DNA of 64,000 nt, taken from Haematobia irritans. Taxonomy: Eukaryota; Arthropoda; Insecta; Diptera; Muscidae. The translations under genes were made by a program, and so were the position numbers. Positions within the stretch are counted from its first letter, which is position 1. Each line of letters starts with the position of its first letter. Under the pieces are notes generated by a model, which was not told the DNA's origin, made no database searches, and saw only the letters and a program-made list of their open reading frames with translations. The stretch spans positions 275,770,070-275,834,069 of the forward strand of contig NC_134397.1 of the NCBI RefSeq assembly GCF_050003625.1. Reading direction: 5' to 3'. Positions 1-10,293 of this stretch are shown one piece after another.

Positions 1-790
1 GCGGCTGCGTCTTAGGTGGTCCATTCGGAAAGTCCAATTTTGGGCAACTTTTTCGAGCATTTCGGCCGGAATAGCCCGAATTTCTTCGGAAATGTTGTCT
101 TCCAAAGCTGGAATAGTTGCTGGCTTATTTCTGTAGACTTTAGACTTGACGTAGCCCCACAAAAAATAGTCTAAAGGCGTCAAATCGCATGATCTTGGTG
201 GCCAACTTACCGGTCCATTTCTTGAGATGAATTGTTCTCCGAAGTTTTCCCTTAAAATGGCCATAGAATCGCGAGCTGTGTGGCATGTAGCGCCATCTTG
301 TTGAAACCACATGTCAACCAAGTTCAGTTCTTCCATTTTTGGCAACAAAAAGTTTGTTAGCATCGAACGATAGCGATCGCCATTCACCGTAACGTTGCGT
401 CCAACAGCATCTTTGAAAAAATACGGTCCAATGATTCCACCAGCGTACAAACCACACCAAACAGTGCATTTTTCGGGATGCATGGGCAGTTCTTGAACGG
501 CTTCTGGTTGCTCTTCACTCCAAATGCGGCAATTTTGCTTATTTACGTAGCCATTCAACCAGAAATTAGCCTCATCGCTGAACAAAATTTGTCGATAAAA
601 AAGCGGATTTTCTGCCACTGATTTTGGTAATAAAATTCAATGATTTGCAAGCGTTGCTCGTTAGTAAGTCTATTCATGATGAAATGTCAAAGCATACTGA
701 GCATCTTTCTCTTTGACACCATGTCTGAAATCCCACGTGATCTGTCAAATACTAATGCATGAAAATCCTAACCTCAAAAGAATCACCCTT
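1..790 (-). mobile_element. DD41D-type mariner/Tc1 relative, internally deleted, truncated by the window edge
   Basis: This is the reverse-strand twin of the element at 56921-57853. It matches that copy almost base for base over the C-terminal two thirds of the transposase. The right end carries the terminal repeat AATCACCCTT (781-790) followed by a TA (791-792), the usual Tc1/mariner target duplication. Read on the minus strand, an ATG near 676 starts a short stretch like the transposase N-terminus (MNRLTNEQRLQIIEFYYQNQ). This is then joined out of frame, near 618-622, to the region before the first catalytic Asp. The N-terminal DNA-binding part is therefore deleted and the frame is broken. 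The 3' end of the element lies outside the window. It is non-autonomous as it stands. High similarity to the second copy suggests recent activity of the family, which is inference. Confidence 0.85.
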
Positions 791-989
791 TACATTTACC
801 TATTTATATAAAATTAATTAAATCTGTAATTAAAATGAATAGCAAAATGGCAAATGATTATTTTATAAATTGATATTGTTATAATTATTACAATAAAAAG
901 TAAGAATATAATATATATAGTATATAACAGCCATACATAAAATGTACACATTCAGAAAAAATACTTATCTTCTTCTTCAAAAAAAAAAA

Positions 990-2455
990 ACAAGTAAGTA
1001 CGGCCGAATGAACCTTTCCACAGCCTTTAGTATAGATCTGGCTGGGATAGATAACTCAATTTTGGGCCCTTTATGTTAACTTCTTATGGAGAAAATACCT
1101 AGGAATTTTCCTCTTACAAATTGAATCATCTTTACTGTCACTATACATCATCTTTTCATATAACTCCAAGTCCCTTAATCTTATTTTTATTTCGTTTTGT
1201 TACTGCAGTAATGCAACAACACGAAATTTATTTTTAGAAGCTATTTTTTGAATTCACCTAAATGGTGAATAATCGAACAATGCTTTTTGTTTCTACAGTC
1301 AACAACAACATGTGACAACTTACAGAATTTGGTTTCAAGGAGACAACAACAATTCTAACGCGTACATTAGTAGTGTTTTTCCTAGTTTTACGACGGGCTC
1401 TTCGTGGGAGTAAAGATGATTCAATTTGTAAGAGGAAAATTCCTAGGTATTTTCTCCATAAGGAGTTAGCATAAAGGGCCCAAAATTGAGTTATCTATCC
1501 CAGCCAGATCTATACTAAAGGATGTGAAAAGGTTCATTCGCCCGAACCGAAACATGTACAGTCTAGGCGTGTATAGATTTGTATCTGGCGTTTTCTTTTC
1601 AATGACTCTATTAATTAAGTTCCTTAATCTAAATTTGTCCATAAAGCTCGATTAATAATTGTAAAATTAGAAATTATTTTTTGACAAAATTTTCTAAAGA
1701 CATAAAATGTTGACAAAATTTTCTTTAGAAATATACAATTGTGGCAAAATTTTCTGTGGCAATAAAATTTTGGTACATTATTTTTGGCTTGAGTGGCAAT
1801 CGTGAATTTTCTGTGATTGGGAATGGGTTTATTTGGGGCTATTTATAATATAGATCGATACGGACCAATTTTGGCATGGTTATCATCGGCCATATATTAG
1901 AGAAATGTACCAAATTTCAACCGGATCGGATGAATTTTGCTCCTCCAAGAGGCTCCGAAACCAAATCTAGGGATCGGTTTATATGGGGGATACATGTAAT
2001 TATGGACCGATGTGGACCAATTTTTGCATGGCTGTTAGAGACCATATACTAACACCACGTACCAAATTTCAACCGGATCGGATAAAATTTGCTTCTCTTA
2101 GAGGCTCCGCAAGCCAAATCTGGGGATCGGTTTATATGGGGGCGATATATGTAATTATGGACCGATGTGGACCAATTTTTGCATGGTTGTTAGATAACAT
2201 ATACTAACACCACATACCAAATGTCAACCGGATCGGAAGAAAATTCTCTTAGAGGCTCCGCAAGCCAAATCTGGGGATCGGTTTACATGGGGCCTAGCTA
2301 TCGACCAAGTTTCAAGTCGATAGCTTGTTTCGTTCGGAAGTTAGCGTGATTCAGAATATATATATACTTTATGGGGTCTTAAAGTATTATTTCGATGTGT
2401 TACAAACGGAGTGACAAAGTTAATATACCCACATCCTATGGTGGAGGGTATAAAA
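990..2455 (+). mobile_element. Tandem-repeat element (mini-me/DINE-like family 1)
   Basis: The left end reads ACAAGTAAGTACGGCCGAA and the right end reads GGTGGAGGGTATAAAA. Both recur at 19560-20465 and, split, at 46619-51712. The middle has about three units of 150-160 bp with recurring motifs such as ACCAAATTTCAACCGGATC, AGAGGCTCCGCAAGCC and GATCGGTTTATATGGGGG. Short open frames across the units exist because the unit length is close to a multiple of three, so I do not treat them as genes. The layout, with short unrelated ends and central tandem repeats, resembles dipteran mini-me/DINE-1-type non-autonomous elements. Assignment to Helentrons is inference. A foldback sequence occupies 1006-1539. 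Confidence 0.75.
1006..1539. repeat. Foldback insertion with ~129-bp inverted arms
   Basis: The left arm (1006-1137) and right arm (1411-1539) are inverted copies with only a few mismatches, around a spacer of about 270 bp. Shared landmarks are GATCTGGCTGGGATAGATA, CAATTTTGGGCCCTTTAT and AAATACCTAGGAATTTTCC. The sequence sits just inside the left end of the family-1 tandem-repeat element and interrupts it. No open frame is seen in the spacer. Confidence 0.8.
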
Positions 2456-3006
2456 ACAGAACTCTTCACAAACCAAGTTTCCTTTTTTAAATACGAGGAT
2501 TAGACAAGGGGGGTGGGAGAGGGTTCAGGAATCCTTCGTAAAGTAAGAACAGGAGACTTTCCGAAATAAAGACCGAGTCTAAATAAGCATAGAACTACCA
2601 TAATGGTAAATTTAAGGTCCCAACTTCAGGACACACAAGAAATAAAATCGGAGGCTATATAGAAATATATTTCAAAACTTCATTCATACACGCAAAAAAA
2701 TAATTCTTTCCTCCCAAACGAAATTTTAGACAAAGTTCGTTTCTCATTTGCTTTTCGCTGTAAGGAAGTGTATTTGGAAGAAAAGTATATACTTTTTGTG
2801 ATAAACGTTTATTCTTTTCCAGGATGTAAAAACAATTTCATAAAGACAAACTCAAAAAAAAAACATTGTTTTCTTGCTAATTGCATTTTCCCTCACATCT
2901 TTCTCACATCCACGATTTTTTTTTAGTTCTTAACACCTTTTCCTGTATTACCAACAATGTAGAAGAAATTATACGATTTTATACATTTTTAAAATTTTTT
3001 TACCTT

Positions 3007-3079
3007 TCGCCTGTACGGAGAATCGAACCGCGAACCATGCACTTTGTAAGCCAACACACTAACCACTGAGCTATGTACC
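3007..3079 (-). pseudogene. tRNA-like sequence A (MITE copy 1)
   Basis: Read on the minus strand it has a clean A box (TAGCTCAGTGG) and B box (GGTTCGATTCTCC) at tRNA spacing. The anticodon and T stems pair poorly, so it is a tRNA relic or Pol III-promoter module rather than a working tRNA. No T-run terminator follows closely. Confidence 0.6.
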
Positions 3080-3193
3080 TGTTATGGTCATCAATAGATA
3101 AATATCCATATAAGTTATATTTATATAGCATAGCTTGCGGCGCCCACGAACCGAATAAACAAAGTTTATTTAACAGAAACAAACATTTACTTT

Positions 3194-3266
3194 GGCACCG
3201 TGGAGCAGTGGTTGCTACGTCCGACTTGCATGCCAAGGGTCGTGGGTTCGATCCCTGCTTCGACCA
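3194..3266 (+). pseudogene. tRNA-like sequence B (MITE copy 1)
   Basis: A 73-nt tRNA-like unit with an A-box-like TGGAGCAGTGG and B box GGGTTCGATCCCTG. The anticodon-loop region reads TTGCATG. It is followed within 4 nt by a long T run, a plausible Pol III terminator. The acceptor stem pairs only partly. It is homologous to the tRNA head of the SINE at 45021. Confidence 0.6.
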
Positions 3267-3710
3267 AAGTTTTTTTTTTTTACATATATTCCAGATATGG
3301 TCGGAAGATTCCGAAAAAATGTTCAACATTACATTGTAGTATATTAAATTTTGAACTGTAAAATGTGTCTTATTAAAGACCTAAAGTCAGAAAAGAACAG
3401 TTTTTGATATAAACGAATTGGACTGTGTTGTTGTTTCAAAAATAACTTTTTTTATTGGAAAAATAAAAATTTTGTAACAAACGAATTTTTTTGGTGATAA
3501 AAGTTTAAAATTTTCGAAGTAATTCAAAAAACTCTAACAAAAGAAAAACGTTTTCGGTACACGTTTTCCAAACGTTTTTTTTCTTTGCGTGTATCGAATT
3601 AAAAATGTCAAAAATATCAAAAAATGAATGAATATCTGTCTTAAATGCAGATATGATTACGAAATTTAGAATATAGTTTTAAAATCATTACTTTGTCAAA
3701 AACTAACTAC

Positions 3711-4442
3711 ACTCAAAAAAAATCTTCGAAAGACTATCAAATATCGTTTACCTTTGCTTTTCGCAGTCAGGAAGTTTATTTGGAAGAAACATATAAACTT
3801 TTTGTGATGAAAACAATTAATTTAAATAATCCAATTAAAATATAAAGACAATTAAGAAAATGATTAACAATTTTTACGTTTTCAATTAAAATATTAATTT
3901 TCCCAATTATTAGTTACGTTAAATAAAAAAAAACAAAAAAAAAACAAAAAAACCAAAAAAAAAAACAATACAGAATATATAATTCAAAATTTTGTTCGGA
4001 AATAATTAGTTTCATAGGTTCATTAAATATTTACAATCGGAAAATTCATAAGAAATTATAAACTCACATAAAATTAGAAGAATATCATTTCATTAAAAAA
4101 AATATTACACATAAATAAACAATAACACAATAAATAATTGGTTGCATCAATAAAAAAATAGTTGGGTTTTTCGACCAAAATCAATTATATTTTTAATTGA
4201 ACCAAAAATTAATTGAAAGTGCCAGAAGAAATCAATTAATTTTTGAATCAATTTTAAATCAAGTAATTTAAATGAAGTAAATCATAGTAAATTACAATCA
4301 AATAAAATTAATCAAGTCTATTATTGAAGATGTTTCAATTAGAAAATTAATTGGATCAATTAATTTCGTGACTGAATCAGTGCAGCGAAAAGCAATTGGA
4401 AATCGATGGTCTAAAATTTCGGAAAACATAATTTTTTGCGGG
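3711..4442 (+). mobile_element. Related MITE without tRNA pair (AATTAA-rich interior)
   Basis: Its left end (TACACTCAAAAAAAATC) and subterminal GCTTTTCGCAGTCAGGAAG match the left part of the tRNA-pair MITEs. Its right end (ATTTTTTGCGGGTA, preceded by inverted GCGAAAAGCAATTGG and TCTAAAATTTCGG) matches the same left part inverted. It therefore looks like a sister element built from two left ends around an AATTAA-rich filler. The exact boundary is uncertain by a few bases. Confidence 0.65.
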
Positions 4443-4554
4443 TATTATTTCCCCTTTTTTAGTTTGCTTAGAATTTGTATAGTGGCTGCCTGTCATATTA
4501 GTCTCACTTAGACTATTCAGCCCATTGTGATATCACAAGTGGTGAACTTCTCTC

Positions 4555-4980
4555 CTCAGAGAGATAAAAAATACAAGAGGACGAATATATCTCTCTACAA
4601 AAACAACAAATGTCAAACGTATAAATGTCGCACAATGCCTGCAGCTTTGGTATTACCGACGCTGCGTTTGAAGCGCTGTTTTGATAAATTCTTTATAAAG
4701 GCATCGGCAGTTGTAATTTCAAATTGTCTGCCAAAAAAATTTAATGGAATTGAAAACATTTATAAAAAAGAAAATTTTTTACTACAAAGTAGGTTTTAAA
4801 TCCTATTTTCTTTACGTTTCGTAAAGTCAGCAGAGAACTGAACTGGGTGACACCGACGCAAAGTTTATGATATTTGAGAGAAGCGCCGACAAAAACTACA
4901 TGATATTAGAGAAATTTTCTGTGAAGCGAAACTGGCGCAGTTTCGCTTCACAGTTTCGTTCTCTTGTGTTTTTATTCTCT
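4555..4980. mobile_element. hAT-type MITE with 8-bp duplication CTTCTCTC
   Basis: The flanks carry an exact 8-bp duplication, CTTCTCTC at 4547-4554 and 4981-4988. Removing the insert plus one copy restores the SINE sequence. The terminal inverted repeats are about 27 bp and imperfect (AGAGAGATAAAAAATACAAG on the left, AGAGAATAAAAACACAAG inverted on the right). An 8-bp duplication is the hallmark of the hAT superfamily. An open frame at 4527-4799 shows no recognisable domain. A perfect hairpin lies at 4919-4953. Confidence 0.8.
4919..4953. repeat. Perfect 16-bp hairpin inside the hAT MITE
   Basis: CTGTGAAGCGAAACTG at 4919-4934 and its exact inverse at 4938-4953 are separated by GCG. It is subterminal in the MITE and could be a transposase-binding or hairpin-processing site (inference). 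Confidence 0.85.
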
Positions 4981-5105
4981 CTTCTCTCTTATCAATGAGT
5001 GCTGCCTGAATCTATGTTTAGCTGAATAACTGGGGACCTCCTTTTTATGAAAATATTTTTGGAGTTTTCATCAAACTGGCATTGAACCCATAACCCTTTG
5101 CTATC

Positions 5106-6070
5106 CGCTGCATTTATTTAACTAACGTACATAAAACATTTTTAATGTCAAGGAAACTTTCCCATATTTGAGAAACTTTAAATAAAACATAATGGTTTCC
5201 ATGAACTAATATAGAGTTAATTTGGCTTTAGTGCCCTGGATGGTTTTTGAGAGTATATCTTGCCCACTTCAACATGAATTATTGAGAAGTTACAACTTTC
5301 GCTTCAGTAATACAAAGAATGTCGACGCAAAATACAATATTATAAGTTTTTAGAAATATTATCTTCATAATTGTTTTTTAATTTTACCTTTGGCCCGGAT
5401 GAACCACGACATTTTAAACCATTCTATGAAAAGTTTCCAAACATTTCCTTACGTCAAAAATCTTCATATCACAGAAATACTTCTTTCACTTTTTTTCTTA
5501 GTGTAACATAGTTCAACATGTTTCTATCTCCAATAGTGGATACTTTCCCAGAGTGCACCCGTAACAATACATGAAAGAAGATACACAGTTTGTGTTCATT
5601 GAATGTTTTTCTTAGGTTCTGGTGAATTTGTGCTGACTTTAAAATTTCCTTGGAAAAATTTCATTGAACGGCACATCGAAAAAAGTGAGCGACGACGACA
5701 CATAAACATTCAATTCCCAGTTCATGGATGTTTATGCAAATTTAGAAGAAAGACCTCAAACTCGATTCTGTTCTTAGAAAATGAAAATCGAATCAATGAC
5801 GAACGAACGATATTCAAGAGAATAAAAACATGAATAAATTCAGAATACAATTATATACAGAAGTACTACACGTGCAGAATTATTTGACTTTAGTTTATTT
5901 AAGAAAACAAGGAAATATGCCAAATTAATCGAAGGCAATCACATTACAAAAATTAATTTTGAAATTTTCAAAGAAAATTATTTAATCATATTTCACAGCA
6001 ATGGTCATAGTAAAGTTGGACATACGTGGGTGAGCGCTGTTAAATTACTTATATCAAAGCATCACAGCAA
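5106..6070. other. Unassigned AT-rich stretch
   Basis: I see no terminal repeats, no homology to other parts of the window and no frame with a known domain. A 76-codon open frame at 5603-5833 has an unremarkable translation. Confidence 0.4.
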
Positions 6071-6074
6071 ATAA

Positions 6075-6870
6075 AGTGTAGCCAAAAAAAAAAGTAGTGA
6101 CTTTTTTTTGTTTTGATCCGGAAGTGGAAGAAGCAAAGAATTTAACATGGGCTTTTCATACGACGGATTTCCTGGTTTCCGCAGCCGTTGCATTGAATTT
6201 GCATCACTTATTAAGATGTGATCCGAAATTAGATGCGGATTAAAAAATTTTGTGATATTTTGCCAAATAAATCATTTTTATAATTTGTTTAATGCATTCT
6301 AACGCTTGTCTGAAACATTTGACCACAAATATTTTCAAAAATTCACAATTTCTCTTTAATGGATTTAGCATTGCTTTTGACAAAATTTAAATAATTTGCA
6401 CTATTTTATTAAATCGTACTTTGTTTTTAAACTATTTGAAACAAACAAAAAAAAATATATAACTACCCAGCAAAAAAAGCGTCGCCAAAAAAGTAATGAA
6501 AATGTTCTTTTTGAATCCGGAAGTGGTGCAAAATTAACGCAAAAGCGATGAATTTAACATGGGCTTATCATAGGACGGAAGTCCTCCATTTCAATAGCCG
6601 TTGCACTTAATTTGCATCACTTTTTTAGGTGTGATCCGTATTCAATGTTTTGGATGTAAATTAAAAATTTCTGTGATATTTTGTTAAATAAATAATTTTT
6701 ATAATTTTTTATAATTTTTAATGGAATCTAACGCTTGTCGGAAACGTTTGACCTCAAATATTTTCTAAAATTTACATTTTTTCAGATTGGATTTAGCATT
6801 TTTGTCGACAAAATTTAAACGATTTGTACCATTTTATGAATTCTTACTCTGTTTTTAACCTAGTTGAAAC
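6075..6870. repeat. Diverged tandem duplication, unit ~400 bp
   Basis: Unit 1 (about 6075-6475) and unit 2 (about 6476-6870) share, in order, GCCAAAAAA, GATCCGGAAGTGG (with small changes), AATTTAACATGGGCTT, GCCGTTGCA, TTTGCATCACTT, TCTAACGCTTGTC and GATTTAGCATT. They are clearly diverged. Unit 2 starts at the terminal CCCAGCAAAAAA of the element below. Confidence 0.75.
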
Positions 6871-7178
6871 AAAAAACGTTAAAATTATCCATTAAAAGTA
6901 TGAAAAACCCAAGTTATAAAAAATTGAATTAAAAGAACTTCCTAGGTAGTTAGAATAAATAACATCATTGGGATTGCATCTTCTGGAAGTACTTTTAAAG
7001 TTGTGCCTTTGGAAGAACTTCCAAATTTTTTTGCTGGATAATCATTAAAAATATGAAAAATATGAATATGAGTTATACAAAATTGAATTAAAAGAACTTC
7101 CTGTGTAGTTACAACAAACAACATCCTTGGTAGCACATTTTTGGAAGTGTTTAGAAGAACTTCCATTTTTTTACTGGG
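6476..7178. mobile_element. TIR element CCCAGCAAAAAA with internal tandem repeats
   Basis: It begins CCCAGCAAAAAA and ends TTTTTTACTGGG, a 12-bp near-perfect inverted end. The second half has two tandem units of about 150 bp (about 6890-7045 and 7046-7170). They share TTGAATTAAAAGAACTTCCT, a block like GTAGTTA, and AGAACTTCCA followed by a T run. No transposase is encoded. The superfamily is unclear because no clean target duplication was seen. A longer element with related ends is at 33274-34842. Confidence 0.6.
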
Positions 7179-7573
7179 ATATTAAACAAAGTATTTCGGT
7201 ATTACAAAAACAAAAATATCAGCCGAATTCTTTAAAATTTTATATTCACAAGCAGTGTTATCGTTGGAAATTTTGAAAAAGTCGCATATTCAAGAAAAGG
7301 TCGCACAAAAAAATTTGCTTCGATTTGTGAGGTCTTTTCATTACCAAAAATGTTCTATAAAACAACACAAAAACAATAACTGAACAGTCCCTTTAATTAT
7401 GTTATTATGAAAATATCTTTTTATGAAAGATATTTTACCAAATGATTGTAACATAAAATCCAGCAAAACGTAAACTTACAAGATTGTAAAAATGATTTTT
7501 TCCGTTGCTAAAATTAGCAGAAATATAATAAAAATATTTATTTTTTATACTACACTTCTAATTGACTCTGTGA

Positions 7574-7971
7574 CGGAGAATGAAGCCGCCGAGTCGCGCC
7601 GCCGATTTCAGTCATTTCAGCCGCCAATTAATCAAAAATATTAGTTTAAATCAAAAAACTTTATTAATAATTGTAGTAATTTTAGTCAAAATTTTGAGCC
7701 TTTCACCCCCAATCAATCTATTTCAGAGTGTTATAATAATTTTGCAGAAATTTACCTCAGAAAATTTGAATGAAATGTAAATTTAATTGTAAGATTGGTT
7801 GTACAACTAATCTCATTACCATTCGAATAACTTCAAATTGATTTTATAATGGATAATTGTCCGCCGCCGAAGAGACTTATTTATATCGGCTTAGCCGTCA
7901 AGCCGCCGCCGCCGGATGCAAACATTTAATGTCAGCCGCCGCCGACAAAAATGGGTCGGCTTCATTCTCTG
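7574..7971. mobile_element. GCC-rich hAT MITE with 8-bp duplication CTCTGTGA
   Basis: The flanks carry CTCTGTGA at 7566-7573 and 7972-7979. The ends are CGGAGAATGAAGCCG and the inverted CGGCTTCATTCTCTG. The 398-bp element is AT-rich in the middle but has GCCGCC clusters near both ends (7587-7626 and 7860-7960), a marked compositional contrast to the surroundings. These may be subterminal transposase-binding repeats, as in other hAT elements (inference). Confidence 0.85.
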
Positions 7972-8261
7972 CTCTGTGAAGTATATTGCACGTATGATTT
8001 GTTTATGACAAACTCTTGCAAGTTTTTACTGGCAACATAATCCCTGGCAAAAACTTGCAACTTCTCTATTTCTCAAATGTCACATTTCTGGCTCCCTTTT
8101 GCTGGAATTTTACAATAAACGAACGACTTCCAGTAAAAATTTGTGATAATTATCAAAAATTTTTTGGTACTAGAACGGATCTAGTGGATGAAATACTAAA
8201 TGTAATAAAACAACGACTGAACAAGCCAGAGCACCGTGTAGGTAAGATATCGTGGGTTAGG

Positions 8262-9180
8262 TGTCCATTGTGATACTATACGTGATTTACTTCTCTCTTA
8301 TTAATGAGTGCTTCTCAGAGATGGTCTGTCGTAAACTGTAAAGTATTTGACATACATTTACGACGTATTTTACCATACGTCAAAAACGTCGTAAACCTTC
8401 TGAAAATACCTATTTGTTGAGAATATAAGAATTTGTACAGTACACTTGTTTTAGAACCGTGTATTTCATATTTTTTTTTTAATTTTTGTATTCCCGAATG
8501 CCTTTCCGTTATAAAAAATTCCCTTAAATTAAAAATGCTAACCTTCGTAAAATATTTAGTTTTTTGCAATATAAGTATTTTTGTACAGTATACATTTTTT
8601 AGAATCATTTATGTTTTACTTTATTCGAGAATGCTTTTCCTTATATACAAATAGTAAATATAAGTGTACTACTGCCAGCTGGATTTCACATAGCCGTATT
8701 AAAAGAGGAGTTATTAATTAATTTAAATCAACGCGGTTGGCATTTTGTATGGCCACAAGTTGTACCTAAATCCTATTTTTATTACAACAATTTTCACAGT
8801 TTCAGGAAACGCGTTGCATTCAAACGTTTATGCCTGCAAATTGTGCAAACTGCTTTTGAGTAAAAATATTATTATAAAAAATTCTAAAATACTTCAATAT
8901 GACGTTTCCATAACTTAGGATATTAAAAATAGTCTTTGAAATCAAATTTAAGGATCTTGCAGGTGTTTTTGACATTTACTACGTTTTTTACGTTTTATAC
9001 AGTAGAAATCTCAAAAAAATGCTATTCGGACCATCTCTGGTGCTTCTATGGATAGCTCAATGACAAGTAAACTCCTTTTCAAACGGAGTTTCAAGTTCTT
9101 AGAGAAGCTTTGGAACACTCAGCATCTACCGATGAAAAACATTTTGCTGTTTGGACGAAACTGAGGTTGAATCCATGACC
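8262..9180 (-). repeat. tRNA-derived SINE, old copy, split by a hAT MITE
   Basis: The left half (about 8262-8315) includes CTTCTCTCTTATTAATGAG. The right half (9048-9180) includes GCTCAATGACAAG, AAACTCCTTTT, CTTAGAGAAGCTTTGGAA and the decayed head GGTTGAATCCATGACC. The last words, GACCATGAGGTTGAATCCAT, are duplicated at 9160-9200. It is the same family and orientation as 4478-5105. Confidence 0.65.
8316..9039. mobile_element. hAT-type MITE CAGAGATGGTC with 8-bp duplication GTGCTTCT
   Basis: It starts CAGAGATGGTC and ends GACCATCTCTG, flanked by exact GTGCTTCT duplications (8308-8315 and 9040-9047). Excision restores the SINE. The 724-bp interior has no transposase. Near the left end is a block with repeated TACGAC and TTTGACATAC words and paired GTACAGTA motifs. 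A partial inverted copy is at 30762-31079, and a very decayed end may be at 43150-43250. Confidence 0.85.
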
Positions 9181-9224
9181 ATGAGGTTGAATCCATGACC
9201 AAATTGAAAAACTACGCTTCGCAC

Positions 9225-9570
9225 GCATGCGACTAAAGTCGCACCAAATGTCGCATGACATCATAAAGGTTGCAAAATGCGACTAAAGTCGCACAATGGT
9301 AGCACTGTTCATCTACCATAGAAAGTTTGTCATGCATATTTTTAGGCATTGAAAGTATGCACTGATAACGATAATGATCATGGTATATAAAGAAAAATTG
9401 TACACAAAATCGATTAGTTGTGAAGAACAGAATGATATCTGCTATATTAATGATATCAGCGTAAATGAATGTAATTAAAAAGTGGCACAATGAAAAGGTG
9501 ACACAAAAGTATCACAGCTTGAAAAATGTTGCAAATTTGCCACTAAATTAGCACAACGGTAACACTGCTG
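9225..9570. repeat. Repeat with duplicated GCGACTAAAGTCGCA motif
   Basis: The palindromic motif GCGACTAAAGTCGCA occurs at about 9229 and 9280. It is followed by a TATGCACTGATAACGA block and then by paired GGTAACACTG/GGTAGCACTG words. A related block lies at 13775-13990. The family is not recognised. Confidence 0.5.
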
Positions 9571-10293
9571 CCTAACAACCAGCAATGACAAAATTGTAAT
9601 GAGCTGATAAGTTGGAAATACCTTCTTAACTATGCCTTGTCTTATTTATTAAAACCCCTTTTCCTTTATGTTACACCAAATGACCTTCCGTGGCTCAAAA
9701 ATTTAATGGGATTTAATTCAAAAATTTAAATTCACCAAATCTTTATCCCCATTTTCTGAATGATGAACTTTGATCATTTGGTCTATATAGAAATAATTTT
9801 AAATACAGAATAAAATTTTCTAAACATTTACTTGATATTTAATATCATTCATTTAAACAACCAATTGAATATAGTGTCAGTGGTTGAATTAGAAAGAGGG
9901 AATTCCAAAAAGTACAAACTAATGAATATGTGCATAATTGACTGAGCTGAAATTGTCAAATTGTCACTGTACTTACATTCATTGGCATTGATCTTTAATT
10001 CAAAAATGTTCGATAAAGCCAGATAATGAAGAGAACATTTAAAAATCTCCATTATCAAAAGCATTCCTTGTAGCGGCATATGCTGTCAGAGATACTATTT
10101 TGAAATTGAAAAAAAAAAAAAACAACAATACGAGGAGTACATGCAAGTAGTCGGACCTAAAGCATTAGCATATGCAAATATGAGCATTGAACAAATACCA
10201 AATAAAAATGTGTCAATAGGGAACAAGAACACAGAACAATTTCAACATACACTCAAAGATTGCACAATATCACAGCAAAACAACACAGTGAAG
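9571..10293. other. Unassigned stretch between repeats
   Basis: No terminal repeats or known domains are seen. Open frames at 9849-10079 (minus) and 10141-10398 (plus) have unremarkable translations. The plus one runs into the hAT element at 10302 and so is unlikely to be a gene. Confidence 0.4.

Larger units (their letters stand above)
2689..3591 (+). mobile_element. tRNA-pair MITE, copy 1 (CACGCAAA ends, TA duplication)
   Basis: A 903-bp element bounded by TA (2687-2688 and 3592-3593). Its ends are CACGCAAAAAAA and the inverted TTTCTTTGCGTG. The core holds two tRNA-like sequences in divergent orientation, one on the minus strand at about 3007-3079 and one on the plus strand at 3194-3266. 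Near-identical copies are at 10538-11456 and, inverted, at 46808-47704. No transposase frame is present, so it is non-autonomous. The TA duplication and A-rich ends point to Tc1/mariner mobilisation (inference). Confidence 0.85.
4478..5105 (-). repeat. tRNA-derived SINE, old copy, split by a hAT MITE
   Basis: The two halves (4478-4554 and 4981-5105) make a minus-strand SINE. It has the tail part (CTCACTTAGACTATTCAG, ATTGTGATATCACAAGTGG), then CTTCTCTCTTATCAATGAG and GGGGACCTCCTTTTTA, and ends in a decayed tRNA head (GAACCCATAACC). The same family is at 8262-9180, 23517-23625 and 45021-45230. It is decayed and must be older than the element that splits it. Confidence 0.7.

Noticed and set aside
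1983..2207. Open frame of 74 codons as a gene
   Set aside because: It lies in the tandem units of a repeat element, and the same peptide recurs in other copies; explained by a unit length near a multiple of three.
3194..3266. Functional tRNA gene
   Set aside because: A and B boxes are good, but acceptor, anticodon and T stems do not pair well, and every copy sits inside a mobile element.
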